Shown piece by piece: positions 16,260-24,668 of a DNA stretch of 64,000 nt; position 1 is the stretch's first letter; every line of letters begins with the position of its first letter. This DNA is from Firmicutes bacterium UBA5010. GTDB taxonomy: Bacteria > Bacillota > Clostridia > Tissierellales > Sedimentibacteraceae. The stretch spans positions 14,887 through 78,886 of the forward strand of contig DGYI01000014.1 in the NCBI GenBank assembly GCA_002396645.1, written 5' to 3'. A program made the translations under genes and the position numbers. The notes below the pieces were generated by a model. That model had not been told where the DNA came from. It ran no database searches and worked only from the letters and a program-made list of their open reading frames with translations.

Positions 16260-17223
16260 TAGCATTTTCTCCAATCAATTTATTTTTATTTATGTTTTCT
16301 CGTTGTTTAAACGGAATCCACATTTCCATATACGCCGTTTTAGATAAACAATGGCTCAGCTTGCCAAGACTATGATAATATATCTCCGGGAAAAAACCAT
16401 CTGCGATCAATCCATGTTCCTTGAGCCAAAACCGCATGTGTTTCATTGCTTTACCAGAAGCAGAACCAGTCAGCTGTTCAAGGTTTTCTGCCTCAAATCC
16501 GCAAACTACATATTCTCTTGCGGGCAACTCCCAGTTTTCATAAAGGGAATGCTCCTTATCTTGTTCAGCCTCTGCTCCGACAAAATAAGTTGAATAGCCT
16601 TCCGGGGCCTCCCCTTGATAAGAAACACCAATTAGACGCCCGTTGGGAATACACGGAATATCTTTGCGTGTATCGAAAAACCTTTGCCAGATAGCGGAAG
16701 GTTCGGATACACCGGGTCTTTCACCGAGCATTTTACCCTTTTTGAAATGATAAAAACCTTTTACTCCAAGAAAGTTTACCGGCTCATTAAGGGTCTTGCG
16801 ATTATATTCCAATACAAGCCCGTCACTTATCAGTGGTACACCTTCATCTACCATAATATAGTTTAGCAATAAATCGGGCTTATCAAAATTATCAAGACCA
16901 ACAGGCTTATTCCGATACTGTGCCGGGGTGATGCCGTAGGTGTCCTTGAATGCACGGGTAAAAGTTTCATGGCTGCCAAAACCATAATCTAGCGCAACAT
17001 CAAGGATACGGTTTTGTTTATTGCGAAGCACACCGCAGGATCTGGCTAAGCGGCGAAGCTTGATATATTCCCGTGCAGGTTTTTTGACTAACCGTGTGAA
17101 CAGACGCTGATAGTAGAATAGAGAAAGTTCAGCGATTTCAGCAAGTTCTTCGATTTCAATTTCTTCGCCGATATGTTCTTCAATGTGGTTTAAGGTTTTT
17201 TGTATAGCTTCCCATGCATGCAT
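16252..17223 (-). CDS. AraC-family regulator with GyrI-like effector domain
   Basis: 323 residues. The N-terminal 110 residues hold two AraC helix-turn-helix motifs (LAEIAELSLFYYQRLFTRL and ILDVALDYGFGSHETFTRAFKDTYGITPAQYR). The rest is a GyrI-like small-molecule-binding domain (PARE-YVVCGFEAENLEQL; FFPEIYYHSLGKL), as in Rob, SoxS-like and BmrR effector modules that sense hydrophobic compounds. The reading frame is visibly richer in G+C than its neighbours, suggesting it came in by transfer. It is coupled to the flavin-binding gene, which is its probable target along with itself. The start follows GGAGGGACTAATT. Confidence 0.86.
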   Translation of the reverse strand: MHAWEAIQKTLNHIEEHIGEEIEIEELAEIAELSLFYYQRLFTRLVKKPAREYIKLRRLARSCGVLRNKQNRILDVALDYGFGSHETFTRAFKDTYGITPAQYRNKPVGLDNFDKPDLLLNYIMVDEGVPLISDGLVLEYNRKTLNEPVNFLGVKGFYHFKKGKMLGERPGVSEPSAIWQRFFDTRKDIPCIPNGRLIGVSYQGEAPEGYSTYFVGAEAEQDKEHSLYENWELPAREYVVCGFEAENLEQLTGSASGKAMKHMRFWLKEHGLIADGFFPEIYYHSLGKLSHCLSKTAYMEMWIPFKQRENINKNKLIGENANE

Positions 17224-17624
17224 ATAATTAGTCCCTCCTTACATAATAAGTATATCATAAAAAGCAGGCAGACGCTTGACCATGTATGCCTTTTTTTGAT
17301 AAATGCATAAAATATAAATTTTCAAATTCTCGGTTATTATCATGATTTACCGTACTTAACAAAACTATACCACTTGTGTAATTGTACGTCCTCAGTATAG
17401 CATAAAAATCCCCCAAAATATATAGCGTAAGTAGATATGTTATAATTCTATGTCGGATTTTTTTCTAAGTTTTAAGCTCATAATACTAGTGAACAGCTGT
17501 TTATAAAAAAAGTCTGACAATAAGGTTTATAAAGCGGATATAAGGGTAAAATTATGAATAATTGAATATTAATATCCATGAAAAAAATAATATTAATTAT
17601 GCGAATGTAAATTAAAACTATTTT
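17224..17624. other. Intergenic stretch, no gene seen
   Basis: Divergent intergenic region. Near 17250 the - strand has TATACT, a possible -10 box of the AraC gene without a clear -35. From 17300 to 17624 I see only AT-rich sequence with many stop codons in all frames. Confidence 0.5.
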
Positions 17625-17773
17625 TTGCAAGTCTGTATTTTACTTGAAAATGCAAGAAAATTATTTTTTTAACAATGTACTTGCAAGAAAATTACAAGTT
17701 TTAATGCAAGAAGTAAAAAAAACAAGTCATTTTTGCAAAAAATCTTGCAAATTTGCCTGAAATAGATTATATT
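17625..17773 (+). promoter_or_regulatory. TGCAAG repeat array and promoter of the methylmalonyl-CoA operon
   Basis: TGCAAG or its inverse recurs at least six times: TTGCAAG (17625), ACTTG (17642), TGCAAG (17651), ACTTGCAAG (17679-17687), ACAAGT (17694), TGCAAG (17705), ACAAGT (17722). A 13-base direct repeat, TGCAAGAAAATTA, occurs at 17651 and 17682. The array ends in TTGCAA (17745-17750), which with a 17-base spacer and TATATT (17768-17773) forms a sigma-A promoter. This looks like a cooperative operator for an unidentified regulator. Confidence 0.6.
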
Positions 17774-17857
17774 ATTCGTGAAGAATAAGTTAAAAAATAC
17801 TTAGAATTTGTTATAAAAGTCAATCACAAAAAGTATAAAATAGGGAGGTACGAATTG

Positions 17858-19516
17858 ATGTTTGACAAAGAGAAGAAGGCTGCCTGGGAGAAAAATGTAC
17901 TTGGCAAATCACTAGAGAAAGCACCTGAGAGCAAAGAGGTTTTCAGAACAGGCTCGGGAGATGTAATTAACAGACTATACACTCCTGAGGATGTTGAAAA
18001 TATTGATTATGACTCGGAAATAGGCTATCCGGGACAATATCCGTTTACAAGAGGATATCAGACTACAATGTACAGAGGCAAGCCATGGACAATGAGAATG
18101 TATGCAGGTTTTGCAACTGCTGAGGAATCAAATCGAAGATATAAATTTTTGGTTGAGCAGGGCTCGACAGGATTATCTGTAGCATTTGACTTGCCTACAC
18201 AGATTGGTTATGATTCAGACCATTCACTGGCTGAAGGCGAGGTAGGGAAGGTAGGAGTTGCTATTGACTCATTAAAAGATATGGAAATATTGTTTGACGG
18301 TATTCCGTTAGACAAGGTAAGTACATCAATGACAATAAATGCACCTGCATCGGTATTGTTGGCTATGTATATTGCCGTTGCTGAGAAGCAAGGTGTTTCT
18401 GCAGATAAATTAAGAGGAACAATTCAAAATGATATATTAAAGGAATATATAGCAAGAGGAACATACATATTCCCTACAGAGCCTTCAATGAGACTGATAA
18501 CTAACATATTTGAATACTGTTCCAAAGAAGTTCCGCAGTGGAACACAATCAGTATATCAGGATATCATATTAGAGAGGCTGGCTCTACAGCATCTCAAGA
18601 GGTTGGATTTACGCTGGCTGATGGTATAGCATACGTTGAGGCGGCTATCAAGGCAGGACTTGATGTTGATACATTTGCACCGAGATTATCATTCTTTTTT
18701 AATGCACACAACGACTTGTTGGAAGAGGTTTCTAAATATAGAGCGGCAAGAAGATTGTGGGCTAAAATAATGAAAGAAAGATTCGGCGCTAAGAAAGAAA
18801 AATCTATGATGCTTAAATTCCATACTCAAACAGGCGGATGTACTCTGACAGCACAACAACCGGATAACAATATAGTAAGAGTTGCTATCCAGACATTGGC
18901 TGCAGTTTTGGGAGGAACTCAATCCCTTCATACAAATTCAAGAGATGAGGCATTGGCTTTACCGACAACCGAATCTGTTCAAATAGCGCTTAGAACACAG
19001 CAGATAGTTGCTTATGAATCAGGTGTAACAAATACGGTAGACCCTCTTGCCGGATCATATTATATAGAAGCTAAAACAAAGCAAATTGAAGATGAGGCTA
19101 TGGAGTATATCAGAAAAATAGATGAACTAGGCGGAGCTCCGAAAGCAATAGATTTAGGATATATACAAAAAGAAATAACTGACTCAGCTTACAAATATCA
19201 GATGGAAATTGAATCACTTGACAGAATCGTTGTAGGTGTAAATAAATTCCAGGTAGAAGAGGAAGCACCGAAAGGATTATTGAGAGTTGATCCAATCGTC
19301 GGAGAAATGCAAAAGGAAAAAATCGCCCAAATTAAAGCTTCAAGAAATAACGAAGCAGTTAAGACTTCTTTGGAGGCTTTGAAAAAGGCTTGCCAAGGAA
19401 CTGAAAATGTAATGCCTTTTATATTGGCAGCAGTTAAGGAATATGCTACACTTGGAGAAATTTGTGACGTTATGAGAGAAGTATTCGGCGAATATGAGCA
19501 AGCAGTTTTACTGTAA
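17858..19516 (+). CDS. Methylmalonyl-CoA mutase, catalytic (alpha) subunit
   Basis: 552 residues, the length of the separate catalytic subunit found in Archaea and Firmicutes whose B12 domain is a second polypeptide. Landmarks: YPFTRGYQTTMY, KPWTMRMYAGF, GLSVAFDLPTQIGYDSD, GYHIREAGSTASQE, FAPRLSFFF, FHTQTGGCTLTAQQP. The tyrosine of RMY (residue 82) and the arginine of PSMR (residue 212) correspond to the pair that selects methylmalonyl-CoA; isobutyryl-CoA mutases have Phe and Gln there. The usual FRPWT arginine is a lysine. ATG 17858 has GGGAGG nine bases upstream; a TTG one codon earlier is rejected. It heads a four-gene operon converting succinyl-CoA and (S)-methylmalonyl-CoA. Confidence 0.88.
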   Translation: MFDKEKKAAWEKNVLGKSLEKAPESKEVFRTGSGDVINRLYTPEDVENIDYDSEIGYPGQYPFTRGYQTTMYRGKPWTMRMYAGFATAEESNRRYKFLVEQGSTGLSVAFDLPTQIGYDSDHSLAEGEVGKVGVAIDSLKDMEILFDGIPLDKVSTSMTINAPASVLLAMYIAVAEKQGVSADKLRGTIQNDILKEYIARGTYIFPTEPSMRLITNIFEYCSKEVPQWNTISISGYHIREAGSTASQEVGFTLADGIAYVEAAIKAGLDVDTFAPRLSFFFNAHNDLLEEVSKYRAARRLWAKIMKERFGAKKEKSMMLKFHTQTGGCTLTAQQPDNNIVRVAIQTLAAVLGGTQSLHTNSRDEALALPTTESVQIALRTQQIVAYESGVTNTVDPLAGSYYIEAKTKQIEDEAMEYIRKIDELGGAPKAIDLGYIQKEITDSAYKYQMEIESLDRIVVGVNKFQVEEEAPKGLLRVDPIVGEMQKEKIAQIKASRNNEAVKTSLEALKKACQGTENVMPFILAAVKEYATLGEICDVMREVFGEYEQAVLL

Positions 19517-19540
19517 ATTTGATAAGTTGGAGGATAAAAA

Positions 19541-19939
19541 ATGAACAGACCAATAAGAGTTTTAATAGCCAAACCGGGTCTTGACGGACATGACAGAGGA
19601 GCTAAATTAATAGCCAGAGCGTTAAGAGATGCGGGAATGGAAGTTATATATACAGGACTAAGACAAACACCGGAGCAAATTGTTGCAGCTGCAATTCAGG
19701 AAGATGTTGACGTTGTGGGAATGAGTATATTATCCGGAGCACATAATCACCTGTTGCCAAAAGTTGTTGAATTATTAAAAGCACAGGGTGCTGATGATAT
19801 ATTAGTTGTCGGCGGCGGAGTTATACCGGATGATGATATACCGGGACTTAAATCTTCAGGTATTGATGAAGTATTCACACCGGGAACAGCGACAACTACA
19901 ACAATAGAATTTATAAAAAATAATGTTAAAAGAAAATAG
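19541..19939 (+). CDS. Methylmalonyl-CoA mutase, B12-binding (beta) subunit
   Basis: 132 residues forming a complete cobalamin-binding Rossmann domain. Seen: DGHDRG (residues 15-20 region), the DxHxxG motif whose histidine replaces the dimethylbenzimidazole ligand of cobalamin; SILSGAHNHLLP; and the GGG of VVGGGVIPDDD near the nucleotide tail. It starts 24 bases after the catalytic subunit with GGAGG in front. The two together form the active mutase. Confidence 0.9.
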   Translation: MNRPIRVLIAKPGLDGHDRGAKLIARALRDAGMEVIYTGLRQTPEQIVAAAIQEDVDVVGMSILSGAHNHLLPKVVELLKAQGADDILVVGGGVIPDDDIPGLKSSGIDEVFTPGTATTTTIEFIKNNVKRK

Positions 19940-19954
19940 ATTATAAAGCTGAAT

Positions 19955-19990
19955 AAAAGGCTAAATGTCAAATTTTAGCCTTTTAAACTT
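19955..19990 (+). terminator. Hairpin between mutase and meaB genes
   Basis: AAAAGGCTAAA pairs perfectly with TTTAGCCTTTT and is followed by a weak T-rich run (AAACTTTTTACTTTTTT). It could reduce transcription into meaB and the epimerase gene, setting subunit ratios; no second promoter is obvious after it. Confidence 0.6.
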
Positions 19991-20015
19991 TTTACTTTTT
20001 TGGAGGTGTGACCGG

Positions 20016-20957
20016 ATGAATGAGTTAATTGAAAAAATGCTTGCCGGAGATAAGCGTTCCTGTGCCAGACTTATTTCTTTAGTCGAAAATTATGAACAGG
20101 AAGCCAGAGAGATAATAAAGGCTATAAATGAATATACCGGTAATGCGCATATCATTGGGATAACCGGACCTCCGGGGGCAGGGAAAAGCACACTTACGGA
20201 TAAACTGGCTAAGCAGCTTCTGGCAGAAGGCAATAAGGTTGGCATAATAGCAATAGATCCGACAAGCCCTTATTCGGGAGGCTCTATATTGGGAGACAGA
20301 ATCCGTATGCAGGATTTAGCGCTTGACCCTAATGTGTTTATCAGAAGTATGGGGACCAGAGGATATCTCGGAGGATTGTCAAAATCCACAAAGGATGCTG
20401 TAAAAGTTTTAGATGCTTACGGAGCTGACTATATATTTATAGAGACAGTCGGAGTAGGTCAATCCGAAGTTGATATAGTTAAAAATGCAGATACAATACT
20501 TATGGTTATGGTTCCGGGTCTTGGTGATGATATACAGTCAATAAAGGCGGGAGTTATGGAAATAGGTGATATATTCGTAGTAAATAAAAGCGACCTTTTC
20601 GGCTCTCAGAGGACTGCAACCGAAATAAATATGATGCTTGATTTGAATCAAAATATGGAAAGACGTCCACCGGTTTTAATGGTTACAGCAAACAAAAATG
20701 AAGGAATTGTAGAGTTGGTAGACGAAATTAAAAATCATACCGATTATCTGATACAAAGCAAAAAGCTCAGACAGAGAAGACATAATAACACAAAGCTTGA
20801 GGTTGTAGAGATGATAGAGGCTGAGCTTAGAAAAATAGTAATCAAGCATACCGATAGTGAAAACAAATTAGACGGAAGAGTCGATGAAATATTAGATAAA
20901 CAAAAAAATATTTATGATGTTATGGACGAATTTTTAAGCACCATAAATAAATCTTAA
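20016..20957 (+). CDS. meaB: MeaB/ArgK-type GTPase, mutase chaperone
   Basis: 313 residues of the G3E P-loop family. Seen: Walker A GPPGAGKST (about 46-54), DPTSPYSGGSILGDRIRM, ETVGVGQSEVD as switch region, NKSD base-recognition motif, and a C-terminal helical dimerisation arm. MeaB proteins gate cobalamin loading and protect methylmalonyl-CoA mutase from inactivation, using GTP. The ATG at 20016 is chosen because GGAGGTGTG sits 7-14 bases upstream; the frame is open 17 codons further back but through the hairpin at 19955. Confidence 0.9.
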   Translation: MNELIEKMLAGDKRSCARLISLVENYEQEAREIIKAINEYTGNAHIIGITGPPGAGKSTLTDKLAKQLLAEGNKVGIIAIDPTSPYSGGSILGDRIRMQDLALDPNVFIRSMGTRGYLGGLSKSTKDAVKVLDAYGADYIFIETVGVGQSEVDIVKNADTILMVMVPGLGDDIQSIKAGVMEIGDIFVVNKSDLFGSQRTATEINMMLDLNQNMERRPPVLMVTANKNEGIVELVDEIKNHTDYLIQSKKLRQRRHNNTKLEVVEMIEAELRKIVIKHTDSENKLDGRVDEILDKQKNIYDVMDEFLSTINKS

Positions 20958-20967
20958 GGAGGTATAT

Positions 20968-21378
20968 ATGAATTTATCAAGAGTAGACCATATAGGAATA
21001 GCTGTAAAAAATTTAGAGGAAGCATTAAGCTTCTATGAGGGAGTTCTGGGATTAAAATCTACAGGAACAGAGGTAGTTGAGGAGCAAAAAGTTAAAGTCG
21101 CTTTCTTACCATGCGGAGATAGTGAAATAGAATTATTAGAATCGACATCACCGGATGGTCCGATAGCAAAATTCATAGAAAAAAATAACGGAAACGGCGG
21201 AATCCAGCACATTGCATTAAGGGTAGACAATATTGAAGAGGCTATAGAAGAAATGAAAGCTAAGGGTATGAAAATGATAGACGAAACACCGAGATATGGT
21301 GCAGGCGGAGCTAAAATAGCTTTTTGCCATCCTAAATCATCTATGGGCGTTTTATTGGAGCTTAGCGAAAGACAATAA
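20968..21378 (+). CDS. mce: Methylmalonyl-CoA epimerase
   Basis: 136 residues of the vicinal-oxygen-chelate fold with two beta-alpha-beta-beta-beta modules. Landmarks: NLSRVDHIGIAVKNLEEALSFYEGVLGL with the first metal histidine (8), IQHIALRVDNIEEA with the second, and the glutamate of VLLELSERQ at the end as third ligand. It interconverts (R)- and (S)-methylmalonyl-CoA. It begins 10 bases after meaB with AAGGAGG, completing the succinyl-CoA/propionyl-CoA branch. A decarboxylase is not in the window. Confidence 0.92.
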   Translation: MNLSRVDHIGIAVKNLEEALSFYEGVLGLKSTGTEVVEEQKVKVAFLPCGDSEIELLESTSPDGPIAKFIEKNNGNGGIQHIALRVDNIEEAIEEMKAKGMKMIDETPRYGAGGAKIAFCHPKSSMGVLLELSERQ

Positions 21379-21399
21379 TAGATAGGATATGTCAGATGT

Positions 21400-21427
21400 C
21401 AGCCGTAGGCAAATTAGCTTACGGCTG
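21400..21427 (+). terminator. Terminator of the methylmalonyl-CoA operon
   Basis: CAGCCGTAGGC pairs with GCTTACGGCTG (one G-U pair) over a six-base loop. The T-tract is weak (TTATTATG). Confidence 0.65.
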
Positions 21428-21546
21428 TTATTATGCCCAAAAATATCATAAAATGACATAAATCTACAAAACATCCTATTTACATTAGCATTTTAAAGCT
21501 ATAACATTTAGGCAAGTAATAAAAAATAAAATTAGGAGGAAAAAAA

Positions 21547-21858
21547 ATGAAGAAAGTATTATGTTTAGTTTTGATTTTACTGTTTGCTATTTCTGTTACA
21601 GTTTATGCTGGACCTGTTAAACCTGAAGTCCCTCGTACTTGTTCTTGCGGAGGTACTAATGTTTATATGGGAACAATAGTGGATGGTTGGAGTGCTCCTA
21701 TAAGCCATAGAAACTGTTTACATGGTCATGGAGGTTATGACTTTAAGTGCAGCAGGAATGTAAAAGACTATTATGAATGTAATCTTTGTGGCAGAAACTT
21801 ACAATCATCATACACGGAAGTTGAGTGGATATGCGGAAGTGAAATATTGCCGTTATAA
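21547..21858 (+). CDS. Small secreted cysteine-rich protein, function unknown
   Basis: 103 residues. The first 21 form a signal peptide (MKKVLCLVLILLFAISVTVYA, cut likely after VYA). The mature part has seven cysteines, including CSC, a CNLC pair and a lone C before GG, with several His and Gly residues (CLHGHGGYDF), arranged like a zinc-ribbon or disulfide-rich knot. AGGAGG precedes the ATG. It has a terminator of its own and seems monocistronic. I do not recognise the family. Confidence 0.7.
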   Translation: MKKVLCLVLILLFAISVTVYAGPVKPEVPRTCSCGGTNVYMGTIVDGWSAPISHRNCLHGHGGYDFKCSRNVKDYYECNLCGRNLQSSYTEVEWICGSEILPL

Positions 21859-21936
21859 GCGATATATACAACAAGTTAATATGAAAACTGTTGTTGAGTA
21901 CAAATGGTCTGACACGAATATGTAAAGATATAAATG

Positions 21937-21966
21937 AAGCTGTTGCAAAAGTGCAACAGCTTTTTT
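21937..21966 (+). terminator. Terminator after the cysteine-rich protein gene
   Basis: AGCTGTTGCA pairs with TGCAACAGCT over a four-base loop and runs into TTTTTT. Confidence 0.88.
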
Positions 21967-22007
21967 GATAATTCATTGTGTATTTTCACATACCTTTTCT
22001 GGACTTT

Positions 22008-22433
22008 CTATAATAATGCAAAATGGGTACTCTCGAAAATTGATTTCATTTGACATAAGCAAAAAGGATGTCCGGCTGGGTCGAGCATAACTCGCCAATT
22101 ATCAGAAAATTGCTCATCTGCTATTTTTGCACCACAATGGATTGCATATTGAACTGCTTCTTCTAAATTATTAACGGCGAAATCCATATGAGCCATTTGC
22201 TGTTGAGCTTCCGGCTTTTCCGGCCACACAGGCGGTATATACTCAGGATTGCGTTGAAACAGTATACAAGGATACGCCCCTTGTTCTGTACCCGGGGGAG
22301 CTATACATGCCCATTCTTCATCCTGAAACGGTATTTCCCACTTGAGCAATTCCGCATAGAATTTTGCTAATTCATATGGGTCTTTGCAATCAATCGTAAA
22401 TGAGTACATCTTGATTTTCAGTTCATCATTCAT
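22008..22433 (-). CDS. VOC-family (glyoxalase-like) protein
   Basis: 141 residues with two vicinal-oxygen-chelate halves: YSFTIDCKDPYELAKFYAELLKWEI and MAHMDFAVNNLEEAVQYAIHCGAKI... MLDPAGHPFCLCQ. The family binds a metal in a paired fold and includes glyoxalases, dioxygenases and drug-binding proteins. This member belongs to the glyoxalase-like DUF group with no assigned substrate. An AGGAGG-like site (TAGGAGG) precedes the start. No operon partner is apparent. Confidence 0.75.
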   Translation of the reverse strand: MNDELKIKMYSFTIDCKDPYELAKFYAELLKWEIPFQDEEWACIAPPGTEQGAYPCILFQRNPEYIPPVWPEKPEAQQQMAHMDFAVNNLEEAVQYAIHCGAKIADEQFSDNWRVMLDPAGHPFCLCQMKSIFESTHFALL

Positions 22434-22514
22434 TACACTAATACCTCCTAATATTAACCTACTATATTTTTATAAAACTGATATAATTCTAAAGTCTGTT
22501 ATTTTTATGTCCAT

Positions 22515-22570
22515 GCACCTATTGCACCAAATGTCATGAAACATTTGGTGCAATAGGTGCTTATTTTTTT
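22515..22570. terminator. Long perfect hairpin, probable bidirectional terminator
   Basis: A 20-base arm at 22515-22534 is perfectly complementary to 22541-22560 across the loop CATGAA. A T-run (TTATTTTTTT) follows on the + strand. It stands between the VOC gene and the aldo/keto reductase gene, both on the - strand, and should end the reductase transcript. Confidence 0.8.
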
Positions 22571-22586
22571 ATTTGTATCATTTCTT

Positions 22587-23684
22587 TTAACTTTTCTCTG
22601 ATATAAGCTTTTGTAACATTTCCGGAATTTGTATATGCTGTGGACAGTGTATCATACATTGACCGCATTCAACACATTTTTGTGCAGATTCATAATCTAT
22701 GTCTGTTCCGGAAATCCAATTTGAACTGATGTTCATGGATTTTGTGTTCCAAGCCTTGAATATACCGGGTATTTCAACACCAAAAGGACATGGCATACAG
22801 TATGCACAGCCTGTACATTTAACCTTTTGGGAAGATTTTATATTTTCTTCAACCTTTAAAATTGCCTTGTGTTCTTCATCGCTTAAAGGCTGTATATCTT
22901 TAAAAACTTCGATATTTTGCTCGAGCTGCTGCATATTGCTCATACCGGAAAGTACAGTAACTATGCCTTGCTTTTCTGCAAGCCATCTGAATGCATAGCT
23001 TACATTTGAGCCGTCGAGCTCTCTGAACGGAGCAGCTATGTTATCAGGTATATCAGAAAGCAATCCTCCCTTTAAAGGCTCCATAATTATTATAGGGATA
23101 TCTCGTTTGAGCAGCTCTAAATATCCTTTTTCGCCCGGATTATCTTCTAAATCCAGGTAATTAAATTGTATTTGAGCAAAATCCCAGTCGTATTGCTTTA
23201 AGACTTCAAGCAAGAAATCATAATCATCATGTATTGAGAAACCGAGATATTTAATTTTTCCCTCTTTTTTCTTTTGAATAGCCCAGTTTATGGCATCATA
23301 CTTTAACATATTCTCATATACTTCTCTGTCAAGAGCGTGCATTAAGTAAAAATCTATATAATCAGTTTGAAGTCTTTCAAGACTTTTATTGAATACTCTA
23401 TCAAAATATTCTGCAGAATTGGCAGTCCATAAAGGAAGCTTATCGGCTACGAAAAAGTCTTCTCTGTTTAACTGCTTAAGAGCAATTCCAAGAGCTATTT
23501 CACTGCCGCCTTTATTGTACACATACGCAGTATCAAAATAATTTATGCCGTTATCAAACGCATACTTTACCATACTATTAACTTGTTCCTGGTCTATGGC
23601 TCCATCCTTGTGAGGCAATCTCATAGCGCCGAATCCAAGCTTTGAAAGGCTTAAGTTTAATTTATTAAGCTTAGACATTTTCAT
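22587..23684 (-). CDS. Aldo/keto reductase with C-terminal iron-sulfur domain
   Basis: 365 residues. Residues 1-280 are an aldo/keto reductase barrel: GFGAMRLP, the catalytic tyrosine in NYFDTAYVYNKG, the lysine in VADKLPLW, and the histidine in YLMHAL. Residues 295-355 carry two 4Fe-4S-type cysteine sets, CTGCAYCMPCPFGVEIP and CVECGQCMIHCPQ. Such fusions are common in anaerobes and are thought to draw electrons from ferredoxin; the physiological substrate is unknown. It is monocistronic with a strong terminator. Confidence 0.88.
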   Translation of the reverse strand: MKMSKLNKLNLSLSKLGFGAMRLPHKDGAIDQEQVNSMVKYAFDNGINYFDTAYVYNKGGSEIALGIALKQLNREDFFVADKLPLWTANSAEYFDRVFNKSLERLQTDYIDFYLMHALDREVYENMLKYDAINWAIQKKKEGKIKYLGFSIHDDYDFLLEVLKQYDWDFAQIQFNYLDLEDNPGEKGYLELLKRDIPIIIMEPLKGGLLSDIPDNIAAPFRELDGSNVSYAFRWLAEKQGIVTVLSGMSNMQQLEQNIEVFKDIQPLSDEEHKAILKVEENIKSSQKVKCTGCAYCMPCPFGVEIPGIFKAWNTKSMNISSNWISGTDIDYESAQKCVECGQCMIHCPQHIQIPEMLQKLISEKS

Positions 23685-23772
23685 TTCACTTTTCCTCTTC
23701 TTTCTTTGCTTATCGAATAATAGTATATAATTATTTGATTGAAATTACAAGTGCATATCTGCAATATTATAA

Positions 23773-23800
23773 AAAGAACTGATTATTTAAATCAGTTCTT
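23773..23800 (-). terminator. Terminator of the lysine operon
   Basis: AAGAACTGATT pairs with AATCAGTTCTT over a short loop. Read on the - strand, it is followed by TTTTTATAA, 18 bases after the dapF stop. Confidence 0.85.
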
Positions 23801-23817
23801 CTGTATTAACAGTAAAT

Positions 23818-24654
23818 TTATACATCAATATTATATCTTCCTTCACAAATAAGCTTTGCAGGTCCGGTCATGAAAATTTGTTCCTCTTTGTCTTCTATCA
23901 CAAGCTGCCCGCCTTTTAGTTTTACATTAATCTTTTTATCACAATTGTACACAATTGAGCTTATGATAGAAGACGCCGCCGCACCTGTTCCGCATGCTAA
24001 GGTCATTCCAACTCCTTTTTCCCATGTTAAAACCTCTATATTTTTTTTATCTATTACCCTGCAAAAGTTTACATTTGTTTTCATGGGAAATAATTTGTTA
24101 TTCTCTATGCTTTTACCTATTTCTTCAAAATCCGTTACTTTAAAATCACTTATAAATATGACAGTATGAATAGTTCCTATTACTAATGAACTAATCTTTA
24201 ATTTCCTCCCGTTTACTTCTATTTCTTTATTTATATACTTCTCATTATCTATAGTTTTTGGTATTTCATCAGCAAAAAACAATGGTTTTCCGAGATTTAC
24301 CGTTACAAATTCCACTTTGCCTTTTTTTATTTCTACTTCAACCTTCATGATTCCGGCAAGAGTTTCTACGTCGAATTTCGTACTATTCACTATGTTGTTT
24401 TCATATACAAATTTTGCAAAACATCTGATTCCGTTTCCGCACATGGTTGCTATACTTCCATCTGTATTATAGAAGGACATTTTTATATCTGCTTCAGACG
24501 ATTTTTGAACAATCATCATTCCATCTGCGCCAATTCCAAAATTTCTGCTGCATACCTTTTTTGCTAATATATCATGTTTTATATTGCCCACATCAATATC
24601 TTCAAATATTATAAAATCATTTCCCGTACCTTCAAATTTTTGAAATCTAATCAT
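23818..24654 (-). CDS. dapF: Diaminopimelate epimerase
   Basis: 278 residues with two mirror domains. Catalytic cysteines are C72 in MCGNGIRC and C221 in ACGTGAAAS. It converts L,L- to meso-diaminopimelate, for peptidoglycan and lysine. The GNPH block usual in this family reads GTIH here (about 160-163), so a substrate-contacting asparagine appears to be Thr; other landmarks are intact. It is the last gene of the nine-gene operon, 14 bases after the aminotransferase. Confidence 0.9.
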   Translation of the reverse strand: MIRFQKFEGTGNDFIIFEDIDVGNIKHDILAKKVCSRNFGIGADGMMIVQKSSEADIKMSFYNTDGSIATMCGNGIRCFAKFVYENNIVNSTKFDVETLAGIMKVEVEIKKGKVEFVTVNLGKPLFFADEIPKTIDNEKYINKEIEVNGRKLKISSLVIGTIHTVIFISDFKVTDFEEIGKSIENNKLFPMKTNVNFCRVIDKKNIEVLTWEKGVGMTLACGTGAAASSIISSIVYNCDKKINVKLKGGQLVIEDKEEQIFMTGPAKLICEGRYNIDV

Positions 24655-24668
24655 AGCTTACCTTTCAT

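Noticed and set aside
17858..19516. Isobutyryl-CoA or hydroxyisobutyryl-CoA mutase
   Set aside because: The selecting residues are Tyr and Arg as in methylmalonyl-CoA mutase, and meaB plus the epimerase gene are in the same operon.
22008..22433. VOC protein as a second methylmalonyl-CoA epimerase
   Set aside because: Different metal-site pattern and opposite strand; the real epimerase is at 20968.
22515..22560. The 20-base perfect inverted repeat as a transposon end or attachment site
   Set aside because: Single copy in the window, small loop, T-run beside it and position at a gene end: it is a terminator.
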